Assembly: GCA_026929865.2 (NCBI GenBank)
Contig: CM049414.1
Span: forward strand, 620,001-684,000
Reading direction: 5' to 3'
DNA: 64,000 nt
DNA from: Hyperoplus lanceolatus
Lineage: Eukaryota; Chordata; Actinopteri; Uranoscopiformes; Ammodytidae
This document shows positions 1-8,939 of this stretch, one piece after another (the first letter of the stretch is position 1; each line of letters opens with the position of its first letter). Both the position numbers and the translations under genes were made by a program. The notes beneath the pieces were generated by a model. That model ran no database searches. It saw nothing but the letters and a program-made list of their open reading frames with translations, and was not told the origin of the DNA.

Positions 1-187
1 AGTGAGCAGCTTCTCATTCCCTAAACATTACACATTAACGCACGTGCTGAGAGAAAAACCTGGAAAGAAACCGCCTAAGAATATCACAGCATGACTTTCG
101 GGTTAGCATGGGAAGGAGAAGGACGTGCAGGACGGGGGCTCTCAAACGTTTTGGTTGGTTATTTTGACCACTGACTGTTTGGCGTTG

Positions 188-1048
188 ATGGGTCGCAGCA
201 GGCAGAAAGAGAAAGGGCAGAACTCGCCGGAAAAAGTGGCAGCCACGATGTCGCACTGTCATGGCAGAGTCGACTCCCTGCCGCCTGATCTTGACAAGCT
301 CCGCGCTGTGTTGCTATCTGACCTCACAACAACCCTTACTACAACCATGAAAATGGTAGTGAGTGAAGTCTTGAGGCCCATTTCTGCTGCCTTAGATGCC
401 GTCAAGTCGGCCACCGACCCGCTCAACCTGAAGATGGCCGCCATGGAGACAGCCCTGTCTGACCACAGCGACCGGATCACTGCCCTTGAGGAGAAATGTA
501 CTCGTTTGCAGTCTGAAAATATACAGCTGATGGCTAAGACCGAAGATTTGGAATCATGGTCACGTCGCAATAATCTACGCGTGATTGGAATCCCAGAGAA
601 GACAGAGGGAGCAGACCCAGTAAAGTTCATGTCTACCTTTTTCACGGAGGTCCTCGGCGCCGGCTTCTTTTCCTCCCCACTGGTTCTGGATAGAGCTCAC
701 CGCATCGGCCCAGCGCGCTCGGCGGAGGAAGGCAGGGGGTCCAGACCGAGAGTATTTATTGTCCGATTCCTCTACTTCAGCGATAAGGAGCGTGTTCTGA
801 GACGAGAGAGGGACGCACAGCAGCTCAAGTACCATGGACAGAATGTTTACTTTTTCCCCGACATCACCAACAACATCACTAAGAAGAGAGCGTCCTTTGC
901 CGGTGTGAAAAGCTGCCTCTACGAGAAGCAAGTCAGGTTTTCCCTCCTGTTTCCTGCCCGTCTGCGCGTGGAACACCGCGAGAAGAGGTTTTTTGAATGC
1001 CCAAAAGAAGCCCAGGCATTTTATGATTCGCAGTTTTCTACTCGCTGA
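188..1048 (+). CDS. ORF1 protein of a Tx1/L1-type LINE
   Basis: This is an intact 286-codon reading frame for a LINE ORF1 RNA-binding chaperone, which coats its own transcript in ribonucleoprotein particles. I start it at the ATG at 188 because the product then opens with a basic MGRSRQKEK. The frame is open 21 codons further up, to 125, but that part is not family-like. Residues about 84-129 form a heptad-rich coiled coil ending in SWSRRNNLRVIGIPE. An RRM-like domain follows (about 129-209), including the typical DRAHRIG stretch and RPRVFIVRF. A basic C-terminal domain fills the rest. This order matches L1/Tx1 ORF1 proteins of fishes and amphibians. No ORF2 (endonuclease/reverse transcriptase) follows in the next 2 kb, so the copy is truncated or rearranged downstream. 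Bases 1-187 look like its 5' leader. The clade assignment is from domain order only. Confidence 0.8.
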   Translation: MGRSRQKEKGQNSPEKVAATMSHCHGRVDSLPPDLDKLRAVLLSDLTTTLTTTMKMVVSEVLRPISAALDAVKSATDPLNLKMAAMETALSDHSDRITALEEKCTRLQSENIQLMAKTEDLESWSRRNNLRVIGIPEKTEGADPVKFMSTFFTEVLGAGFFSSPLVLDRAHRIGPARSAEEGRGSRPRVFIVRFLYFSDKERVLRRERDAQQLKYHGQNVYFFPDITNNITKKRASFAGVKSCLYEKQVRFSLLFPARLRVEHREKRFFECPKEAQAFYDSQFSTR

Positions 1049-2099
1049 GGATTTTCAGACTACTGATCCCTCTCATCCTGTAAGGTAAAAAAGACTTTAC
1101 TCTAGATATTGGCCACTTAAAGAATGTTTTCCCAGCTGATGTGTGTGGGGTGTTGTTGTTTTTTTGGTTTTTTTTAAACATTTATCTAGGCTACTCCATC
1201 CCCACACGGGCCTTAGGATACTGTTATAAACCACATTGTTTTAGTGTTGAACGTTAATAGGGTTTCCCAGCTGAGTTGCGTGTGTTTTTGTTTTGTTTTC
1301 TTTTTTTTCTTGTTTATAACACATCGTCTTGTCGATCCCTCTTATCCGGCCCCATCCAGTCGCCCAGAGTTTTATTTTGTTTAAATCAATTTATGTTATT
1401 ATATAGGCCTAGTTATTTTAAAACTAATATACATCCAGATTCCTTTGCGGGCTGCTGATATTTTTGCTCATCGCCCTGTGGCCGAACACTGATCCTCTGT
1501 GCCTTCCATGCCCCTTTTTATTTTTTTCCCCTCTCTTTCTCGTCGGGCTCTCTTATTGGCTGGATATGGGAGGCAAACAGTGCCTAAAGATGTGACTTTT
1601 CTCAATTGTGGTGTTCATGTGTGTTTTACGCTGCTCTGTTTGAACGCTCGGAGCCTCTCTGCATGAAGAGAGGATAGCGTTTTCTTTTTCTGTCAAAATG
1701 CAACGGAAGTTTAAACCTACATTCAACCTGCCGTCTTCATCGTTTGGGGATGAGGACATTGGGTTTGAGGGGTGGTGGGAGGGTTATCCTTAGGGTATTT
1801 TCCCTCGCTTTGTTTGGGAAAGTGGGGAGGGTGGGAGGGCTGTATGTGTTTTTGTTCTAGTGGTCTAACTGTCTTTTTGTTTGGGGCAAACTACTGTGTC
1901 ACTGCGTGTGTATTATGGCGTATAACTTTGGCGTTTAAAGCGGCAGTTGAGAGTTTTTTTACTGTAATATTTGGCAAAACTGTCATAATAGCCATTCAGC
2001 TATATGTAGGTGAAGTGGTCTGAAAATATTTTTTTATCACTTTGCTCCCCCCTGCCTCTGTGTGCTGCCCCCCAAAATTGCCACCGCTCTTGTTAATTT
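1049..2099. other. Non-coding stretch after LINE ORF1
   Basis: About 1 kb, T-rich on the + strand, with no convincing coding potential. It contains no recognisable endonuclease or reverse-transcriptase motif, although an ORF2 would be expected here in a complete Tx1/L1 element. It may be the inter-ORF spacer or a decayed tail. Confidence 0.4.
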
Positions 2100-2450
2100 T
2101 GACCAATCAGAGCGAGGTCAGATTCTCCGTTCTTATATGACCTTGGCAACGACGTTGATGCGTCAGTTGCGTGAGCGTTCACGACCCTAGCAGTCTTGAA
2201 ACTAGCCTACTGTTTGGTACAAGGCTACTACGGCGGACAGCGAGTGGCAATGTCTTCACAAATGAACCCTCAATTTACCATTCCCAGGATACTAACAACT
2301 AACACCGCTAAGACAGCAAAAAAACGAGGAAAGATGAATATTGAAAAGTTAACTGCTGGAGGGAGACGGAGAGAGCTTGAAAAAAAGTACACCGGCCATG
2401 TCTTCTTGCCCTATCACATCAAGACCTCTCCGACCGCGACCTCGCAACTT
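2100..2450 (+). other. Promoter-like patch and unassigned short ORF
   Basis: A CCAAT-type box (GACCAATCAGAGCG, near 2101) and a TATA-like CTTATATGACC precede a short open frame starting at 2250 (MSSQMNPQFT, basic). The frame runs into the palindromic element that begins near 2451 and ends at 2600. It may be the 5' part of a transposon or host ORF cut off by that insertion. I do not recognise the protein. Confidence 0.2.
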
Positions 2451-2932
2451 TTTTTTTCAAAACAGCGACAAGCGACAAATCTAGCTTTTTTTTCTGGTGT
2501 TATTGGTGACTTTTTTCGCCAAAGCAAGTATCATCTCTTCTCAACGAGCAGCGGGAGCACTGACACGCAGCCCGCTCCTCGCGCAGCAGCCCCGAGCTGA
2601 GAGGTGTATCTCCTGCTCTGACCGCAGCTGAGAGGGGCTGCTGCGCGAGGACCGGGCCGTCTGTCAGTGCTCTGTGACGGGGGACGGGCCAGGAGGCTCC
2701 CGCTGCTCGTTGAGAAGCGTTAAAAGTGATACTTGCTTCGGCGAAAAAGTCACCAATTACACCAGAAAAAAAGCTAGATTTGTCGCTTGTCGCTGTTTTG
2801 AAAAAAAAGTCGCCAGGGGGGTTGAAAAGTAGCTAAATATAGCGACAAAATCGCTAAGTTGGCAACACTGCCCGAGCAGCTGCGGTCAGAGCAGGAGCAG
2901 ATAGTAGGAGATACACACACACCTCTCCGCTC
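2451..2932. repeat. Large multi-arm palindrome (fold-back element)
   Basis: The segment 2451-2560 reappears inverted at about 2695-2806 with few mismatches; the arms contain CAGCGACAAGCGACAAATC and its complement. Inside these arms, 2560-2605 (CGCGCAGCAGCCCC) pairs with about 2632-2680. A further arm around 2600-2635 (CTGCTCTGACCGCAGCTG) recurs inverted at 2875-2930. The whole region could fold into a long hairpin with an alternative pairing partner. It resembles a fold-back or hairpin MITE. No ORF or transposase is present. Confidence 0.75.
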
Positions 2933-3202
2933 TGTTACAATTAGTTTGCTATCTTGCCTGGCTGTTACAGCTACTTTTGTTAGGCCTACCAGCACACTTA
3001 CAATGATTTTAAGCTAACATACATGGTATGTCTGTGATTAAAATGTATGCTCAATATGTACGTATGTAGTTATCATTACTAATGTTTAATCACCTCGGAA
3101 TCTGACATGGTGTTTGTCTCCTGTCAATGTAACTGAATTCACATGAACGCGCATAGCTGTCGTTCAGAGGGAGGAGCTACAGCAGGTAGAGCGTTGGGAA
3201 AA

Positions 3203-3226
3203 CAGCCGTTGGGATCCCAACGGCTG
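3203..3226. repeat. Perfect 24-bp palindrome
   Basis: The sequence is identical to its own reverse complement across all 24 bases and is centred on GGATCC. It lies just upstream of the dispersed repeat at 3258. It may be an insertion footprint or part of an element end; no function is implied. Confidence 0.6.
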
Positions 3227-3257
3227 AAAGTATCAACTGCAGCTTTAACACTAGCAC

Positions 3258-4301
3258 GTTCTATGGGACTGTTCATTTGTAACAGAAAGCCGACGTTATG
3301 ATGATGTCAAGTACTAAGCACACACACCTCTGAAAACTGCAGACGTCTGTTTCCTCCCATGAACGGAGCAGAATGTTTCTCCTGTTACTTCCGAAAGCAA
3401 CTGCCGCCCGCAAGACAGACGTGGCCGTTAAGGCCAGGACACACCAATCCGACTACCCGAAAATCACGACTGCCGATCCAGGGAGCTCCAGTCTTCCCGT
3501 CGCGGCCGAAAAAGTGCAAAGAACACACCAAACCGACTGCTGACTTTCCGTACGCTCTGCGCTTGCGCAGGACGTAATGTCTCCATAACAGCAGGCGGCG
3601 CTAATCTGTATTGTGGCCCGAAAAAATACGGAAGCCGGAAATGATGGGACGGCTCTCTAGACCATACACATAGATATAAACACGTATTTATATTTATGTA
3701 CCATAAAGAGCACAATTTTTAGCAGAGAGTGTCGAGCATGGTGTCGAGCAGTCAACAAGAGTTGATGCATGTGAGTACTCGCTGAACAAAACAAACAAAC
3801 ACATTAAAACGATGGCTAACTGTTGTTAGCTGTTTGTGCTACCCGCCTCACTTCCGGGCTTCACTGATTCGCTAGCCCTCCACAAATCAAATTGCTCCAA
3901 CTGAAAGACGGTCCGCCGCCGATTGAACATGTTCAATCGGCTCAAAAGAAGCCCCACGACATCTACTACAACCGATTTCACGGCACACACCAAACAGATT
4001 TGTGTCCCCGACCCCTCCCGACTCTACGACGGCGATTATCGGGCCGGTGTGTCCTGGCCTTTAGCAGCAGTTATAGGTCCGTGGTTAGCAGTTTAAAACA
4101 CAGACTAGCGTGCTGCTATGTTTGGCCGCGCGCAGCTACTGATCCTGGGTCAGCCACAACGTTAGAGTGACTGTAGTACAGAGCGGGTGGGATGCACGGG
4201 GTAGATCATTCTCCACATGCGTTAATTGCGTTAAAAAAATTAACGCGTTAATTCCAGAAATTAATCACCCTGCGTTAACGCGTTAATTTTGACAGCCCTA
4301 A
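3258..4301. repeat. Dispersed repeat, copy 1, ending in GACAGCCCTA
   Basis: This repeat matches 29817-30235 in the same orientation, from GGGACTGTTCATTTGT through TTAACGCGTTAATTTTGACAG. The shared end carries nested TTAACGCG motifs and resembles the terminus of a common fish DNA transposon, probably hAT-like. I could not find a matching opposite terminus. Copy 1 is longer because a separate 630-bp TIR element (3431-4060) sits inside it. Confidence 0.65.
3431..4060. mobile_element. PIF/Harbinger-like MITE, 630 bp, TTA target duplication
   Basis: The element begins AGGCCAGGACACACC and ends with the exact complement GGTGTGTCCTGGCCT, followed inward by weaker complementarity. It is flanked by TTA at 3428-3430 and TTA at 4061-4063. 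A 3-bp TTA duplication with terminal inverted repeats of this kind is characteristic of PIF/Harbinger elements. No transposase frame is present, so it is non-autonomous. The related repeat copy at 29817-30235 lacks this segment and serves as an approximate empty site. Confidence 0.75.
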
Positions 4302-4309
4302 TATATATA

Positions 4310-5941
4310 CACTCAACAAAAATATAAACGCAACACTTTTGGTTTTGCTCCCATTTTTCATGAGATGGACTTAAAGATCTAAAATTCATTCCAGATACAC
4401 AATATTACCATTTCTCTCAAACATTGTTCACAAATCTGTCTAAATGTGTGATAGTGAGCACTTCTGCTTTGCTGAGATAATCCATCCCACCTCACAGGTG
4501 TGCCACATCAAGATGCTGATCTGACATCATGATTAGTGCACAGGTGTGCCTTAGACTGTCCACAATAAAAGGCCACTCTGAAATGTGCAGTTTTGTCTCA
4601 CAAAGCAGTAGCAAAATGCCACAGATGCCACAAGCATTGAGGGAGCGTGCAATTGGCATGCTGACAGCAGGAATGTCAACCAGATATGTTGCTCGTGCAT
4701 TGAATGTTCATTTCTCCACCATAAGCCGTCTCCAAAGGCGTTTCAGAGAATATGGCAGTACATCCAACCAGCCTCACAACCGCAGACCACGTGTAACCAC
4801 ACCAGCCAAGGACCTCCACATTCAGCAGGTTCACCTCCAAGATCGTCTGAGACCAGCCACTGAGACAGCTGCTGAAACAATTGGTTTGCATAACCAAACA
4901 ATTTCTGCACAAACTGTCAGAAACCGTCTCAGGGAAGCTCAACTGCATGCTCGTCGTCCTCATCGGGGTCTTGACCTGACTCCAGCTCGTCGCCGTAACA
5001 GACTTGAGTGGGCAAATGCTCACATTAGATGGCACGTTGGAGAGGTGTTCTCTGCACGGATGAATCTCGGTTTACATTGTTCAGGGCAGATGGCAGACAG
5101 CGTGTGTGGCGTCGTGTGGGTGAGCGCTTTGCTGATGTCAATGTTGTGGATCGAGTGGCCCATGGTGGTGGTGGGGTTATGGTATGGGCAGGCATCTGTT
5201 ATGGACGAAGAACACAGGTGCATTTTATTGATGGCATTTTGAATGCACAGAGATACCGTGATGAGATCCTGAGGCCCATTGTTGTGCCATACATCCATGA
5301 ACATCACCTCACGTTTCAGCAAGATAATGCACGGCCCCATGTTGCAAGGATCTGTACACAATTCTTGGAAGCTGAAAATGTCCCAGTTCTTGCATGGCCA
5401 GCATACTCACCGGACATGTCACCCATTGAGCATGTTTGGGATGTGCTTGACCGGCGTATACGACAGCGTGCACCACTTCCCACTAATATCCAGCAACTTC
5501 GCACAGCCATTGAAGAGGAGTGGACCAACATTCCACAGGCCACAATTGACAATCTGATAAACTCTATGCGAAGAAGATGTGTTGCACTGCATGAGGCAAA
5601 TGGTGGTCACACCAGATACTGACTGGTTCTGAGTCCCCAGACCCCCAATAAAGCAAAAAAATGCACATTTCAGAGTGGCCTTTTATTGTGGACAGTCTAA
5701 GGCACACCTGTGCACTAATCATGATGTCAGATCAGCATCTTGATGTGGCACACCTGTGAGGTGGGATGGATTATCTCAGCAAAGCAGAAGTGCTCACTAT
5801 CACACATTTAGACAGATTTGTGAACAATGTTTGAGAGAAATGGTAATATTGTGTATCTGGAATGAATTTTAGATCTTTAAGTCCATCTCATGAAAAATGG
5901 GAGCAAAAACAAAAGTGTTGCGTTTATATTTTTGTTGAGTG
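4310..5941 (+). mobile_element. Tc1-like transposon, full length, 1,632 bp
   Basis: The ends CACTCAACAAAAATATAAACG and its complement are flanked by TA on both sides within short TATATA runs. The terminal inverted repeats are very long, about 280 bp (4310-4595 and 5662-5941). They differ at only a few positions by eye, which implies a recent insertion. The element encodes one DDE transposase on the + strand, broken by a frameshift. It inserted immediately beside the GACAGCCCTA end of the preceding repeat. Confidence 0.92.
4616..5622 (+). pseudogene. Tc1-family DDE transposase, one frameshift
   Basis: The first part, from ATG 4616 (MPQMPQALRERAIGML), carries the N-terminal paired-like helix-turn-helix pair: TRYVARALNVHFSTISRLQR, then a GRPR-like NRRPRVTT. 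The frame is lost around 5030-5040, just before the first catalytic aspartate, and continues one frame over to the TAA at 5622. That second part holds the catalytic DDE triad: D in CTDESRF (about 5059), D in QQDNARPH, and E in SPDMSPIEHVW. The C-terminus ends HEANGGHTRY, as in related fish Tc1 proteins. A small deletion at the junction explains the break. With this lesion the copy could move only if a transposase were supplied from elsewhere. Confidence 0.9.
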
Positions 5942-5943
5942 TA

Positions 5944-6540
5944 TATATATTTTACAACAAAACAAATTATTCAGGGCTAATCAAATTATATCCAGGGCTT
6001 TAGCCCCGAATGAAACAGCCTAGTGACGCCACTGGCAAAGCTCAACCACCACTCATAGTCCTCACCATTCTGAACAAATTAGAAAACACAAAACATTCTC
6101 TCTGAACATTACTCCCTTTCAGCCCATATTGTCAACCATCCAAAATGTTACCTGTTCATAAACAATGATTCAGCTTACCAAAAATGGTTGAATACTTCCT
6201 TGTTACAGCGATGACAGGAAGCCATCATTTATTTTGTATGTCAACAGTCAAAGTCACAATGCAGCTATTGTCATTGACAGGATCTTCTGCTTTCGAAACA
6301 CGTGTAAAATAGAGATTACAATGCAAAAATGCAGGATATGTTTGACTAAGTTGGCACACAGCATTTCCTATCTAAATCAGATAACTTTTTTTCTAACCCT
6401 GTATTTGTATAAGAATGTAAGATATAATATGTCAGTGACAACACTTTAACTGTGTGTTTGTTTGTACTGAAATAAACAGATAAACTATTAATAATCTTCA
6501 GCCCTCAATATACAGTATGTTAAGGTGCGTTGCTTTGCAG
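5944..6540. other. Unassigned AT-rich DNA
   Basis: Between the Tc1 element and the LTR retrotransposon. No coding or structured feature stands out. A short inverted motif (CAGGGCTAA ... GGGCTTTAGCCCC) near 5970-6010 could be an old element end. Confidence 0.3.
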
Positions 6541-6544
6541 CAAG

Positions 6545-7335
6545 TGTAACAGTGTAAATAAGTACTTGGCTTGAATGTTAAATTCCTGTCAAACCTGGGA
6601 CTGCAACAAAAGTTTTTTTGTGTATTTTATTTTGAAAGTCTAGAGCGGAAGTTGATTTCACCCTTAATGCTGGGCATTTTGCTTTGCGTTCAGAAACAAA
6701 ATGTCGTCACTCTGTTGGTAAGTTGCTGCCCTGTTCGCTCAGACACTAAGTATAGTAATAAGTGAAAACTACGGTTCATATGATGTGTAAAATATCAGCA
6801 CTTGTTGTATAACATGCTTGACTAATGAGGCATCTGTAAAACTAGTAGTTTTGTTGTTTTGTGATTAATTGTTGCCGTGGTGTTTGAAGAGTGTCTTTGG
6901 GCTAGCAGCCAACATGTGTGAAGCTGTACTAGCTAGTTACTTTCAGCACGGGGTGCACGTGACCTCTATGCTCATGCGAAGCTCCTCTTTTTATTTGTAG
7001 TGCGAGCAAGACGAGATGCAGGACTTTCATGTAATTGCACACTGGTTGTGTTTGTCTTTCCATGTCCCAGGTATGTTTATTTGTGCTGTTTTATATGTGA
7101 TGTTATGTTTTTATATTTTATTTACAAATGTTTTCCAAAATCTATACGATCACGTTCAGAAACAAAATGTCGTCACTCTGTTGTGCGAGCAAGACGAGAT
7201 GCAGGACTTTCATGTAATTGCACACTGGTTGTGTTTGTCTTTCCATGTCCCAGAATAAAACCAGTCCGGTGCATAATCCAGCTTGTCCCTGTGAATCATT
7301 CGAACAGCAGCAGTGGAATAGTTACGAAGGTCACA
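6545..7335 (+). repeat. 5' LTR, 791 bp
   Basis: TG...CA bounded and matched base for base by 13841-14631 apart from about two substitutions. It contains an internal duplicated block: 6688-6717 plus 7001-7070 are repeated contiguously at 7153-7253, where the 283-bp segment between them has been removed exactly at GT...AG borders. AATAAA at 7254-7259 could serve as the poly(A) signal. Confidence 0.95.
6718..7000 (+). other. Intron-like segment in the 5' LTR
   Basis: It starts with GTAAGT after CTCTGTTG and ends with a pyrimidine tract and ATTTGTAG before TGCGAGCAAG. The downstream copy in the same LTR joins CTCTGTTG directly to TGCGAGCAAG at 7183/7184. The exact loss at splice-site borders indicates that this is a functional intron of the element's leader. 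The same arrangement is present in the 3' LTR. Confidence 0.7.
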
Positions 7336-7336
7336 T

Positions 7337-7351
7337 TGGTGCCGTGACTCG
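7337..7351 (+). promoter_or_regulatory. Primer binding site, tRNA-His
   Basis: TGGTGCCGTGACTCG starts two bases after the 5' LTR. It is complementary to the 3' end of vertebrate tRNA-His including the CCA tail (CGAGTCACGGCACCA). This is the site where minus-strand DNA synthesis is primed. Confidence 0.85.
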
Positions 7352-7571
7352 TCGTTCTCCTGCTGGACGGTGGCTTCTTCAGCACGATCCGGGGATTCTT
7401 TCTGCTACTGCTGTTACTCTATATGTAATCAGGTGGACATTCCATGTGTACTGTTGAGCTCTTAGAGCGCATAGTGATTTTTGTGGTAATCCTGCTGCTC
7501 ATCCGTACTAACTCTATTGCACTTTGAGTATTTAGATTTTTTTTTTAAGTGACATTGAATTTTTTTTCACA

Positions 7572-8939
7572 ATGAGTGTTATTCGGGAGGGAAATAGCAC
7601 CCCTCGTGGTGTTGGCAGGGGGAGAGGAGTGTTGAGTTCTCCTTTGTTTTTGCAGTTTGAAACACCTGTAAATGGGCGTGGTATTGTTTTGGGGGGAAGT
7701 GAGGGTACACCAGGGCTCCCTTTGATCAATAGGCATGTGTCCCCTCCTCTAAGTAATCCTGTGGGTATTTCAAATGAGCCGCAACACACCAGTTCTGCTG
7801 CCCCTAGCCCTGTGGCCCTTGCTAATGAAATTGTCAATCAGATGGGAGATGTAATTCAGCATGTTACTCAGAAGGTTGTACAGAACATTATAACCCAATT
7901 CAGCCCATCTGTGAGTACCCCTTTAACCAATGCTGCCACTTCCCCTACCAATGCTGAAATGTCTACTTCAAACATGCTTGACAGCTCTCATGTGCAGCTC
8001 GTATCCCACAGAAAGCTGAAAGACCCCCCATGCTTCAGAGGGGAGAGCTCTGACTCTGTTTCTGTTAGAGAGTGGGAGGATCTCATGAGAACTTATATTA
8101 AGAAAAGTAACCTAAGACCCGAGGAACAGGCTGAGGAGATCCTTGTTCACCTTAGGGGTAAAGCTAAAGACATCGCCCGGGTGGGTACCAGAAACAGTGT
8201 CATAGACATCACTCGTGACCCTGAAGCCATCTATGCTCTCCTACGAAAGCACTTTGGTTCTGCCCCATGCTCATCACTCCCACTAGCAGACTTCTATACC
8301 ACTCTGCCTGAGAAAGGGGAGGAGGCATTTGATTACTGGCTAAGGCTGCACTGTGCCGTTGACATTGCCGTTGAACGGCTTAAAGAGCATGGCAAGATGC
8401 TGGAAAGTCCTGGCACTGAGGTGACACGCATGTTTATAAGAAACTGTCCCACCCCTGAGCTGTTAATGACCTTTCGTTCAAAGACCATTGACAAGTGGAA
8501 TGCTCATGAAGTCCAAGAAATCTTGTGCGAGTATCATTCAGGTTTAACAGCCACTGTGAGCAAAGTAGCCAAAGAGAAGGTAACAATGAACGTACAGCAC
8601 ACTGCTTCTCCACCACCTATACCGCCTACTGGGGGGCAGGGGCTGCCACAGTCGCAGGCCACAGACTCTGCTACCCTGGAACGACTTATCAGCATGCTGG
8701 AGAAGGTGCTTCTGCAGAGACCTGCTCAGTCGGGCCCAACCAGACAGTCTGGCCCACGGCGTCCCAGGATTGAAGGATTACATGAAATGCCTTGTTCTGT
8801 CTGTCGTGATGCTGCTCACTCTGCCTTCACTCACTGCCGTGACCATACACTCTGTTTTCAGTGCCACTCACCAAATCACTCGAGTCGTGCCTGTCCTGGC
8901 CGCACAGCCTCAACCACTCAGCAGCAGCCGGAAAACTAG
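7572..8939 (+). CDS. gag: Gag polyprotein of the Ty3/gypsy element
   Basis: Intact 455-codon frame starting at ATG 7572 after a leader of about 236 bp. The N-terminal third is rich in Ser, Thr, Pro and Gly. The middle carries a capsid-like helical region (about residues 155-320, containing KDPPCFRGESSDSVSVREWE and EEAFDYWLRL) typical of Ty3/gypsy Gag proteins that build the virus-like particle. Near the C-terminus there is one CCHC zinc knuckle (CFQCHSPNHSSRAC, about residues 428-441) that binds genomic RNA, preceded by a further Cys/His-rich stretch (CSVCRDAAHSAFTHC). The frame ends 79 bp after the start of the overlapping pol frame, which lies one base back. This suggests expression by -1 frameshifting; I did not identify a definite slippery site. 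Confidence 0.9.
   Translation: MSVIREGNSTPRGVGRGRGVLSSPLFLQFETPVNGRGIVLGGSEGTPGLPLINRHVSPPLSNPVGISNEPQHTSSAAPSPVALANEIVNQMGDVIQHVTQKVVQNIITQFSPSVSTPLTNAATSPTNAEMSTSNMLDSSHVQLVSHRKLKDPPCFRGESSDSVSVREWEDLMRTYIKKSNLRPEEQAEEILVHLRGKAKDIARVGTRNSVIDITRDPEAIYALLRKHFGSAPCSSLPLADFYTTLPEKGEEAFDYWLRLHCAVDIAVERLKEHGKMLESPGTEVTRMFIRNCPTPELLMTFRSKTIDKWNAHEVQEILCEYHSGLTATVSKVAKEKVTMNVQHTASPPPIPPTGGQGLPQSQATDSATLERLISMLEKVLLQRPAQSGPTRQSGPRRPRIEGLHEMPCSVCRDAAHSAFTHCRDHTLCFQCHSPNHSSRACPGRTASTTQQQPEN

Noticed and set aside
7000-7347. 115-codon open frame in the LTR
   Set aside because: It arises from the duplicated A-B blocks read through; it has no domain and is explained by the LTR structure.
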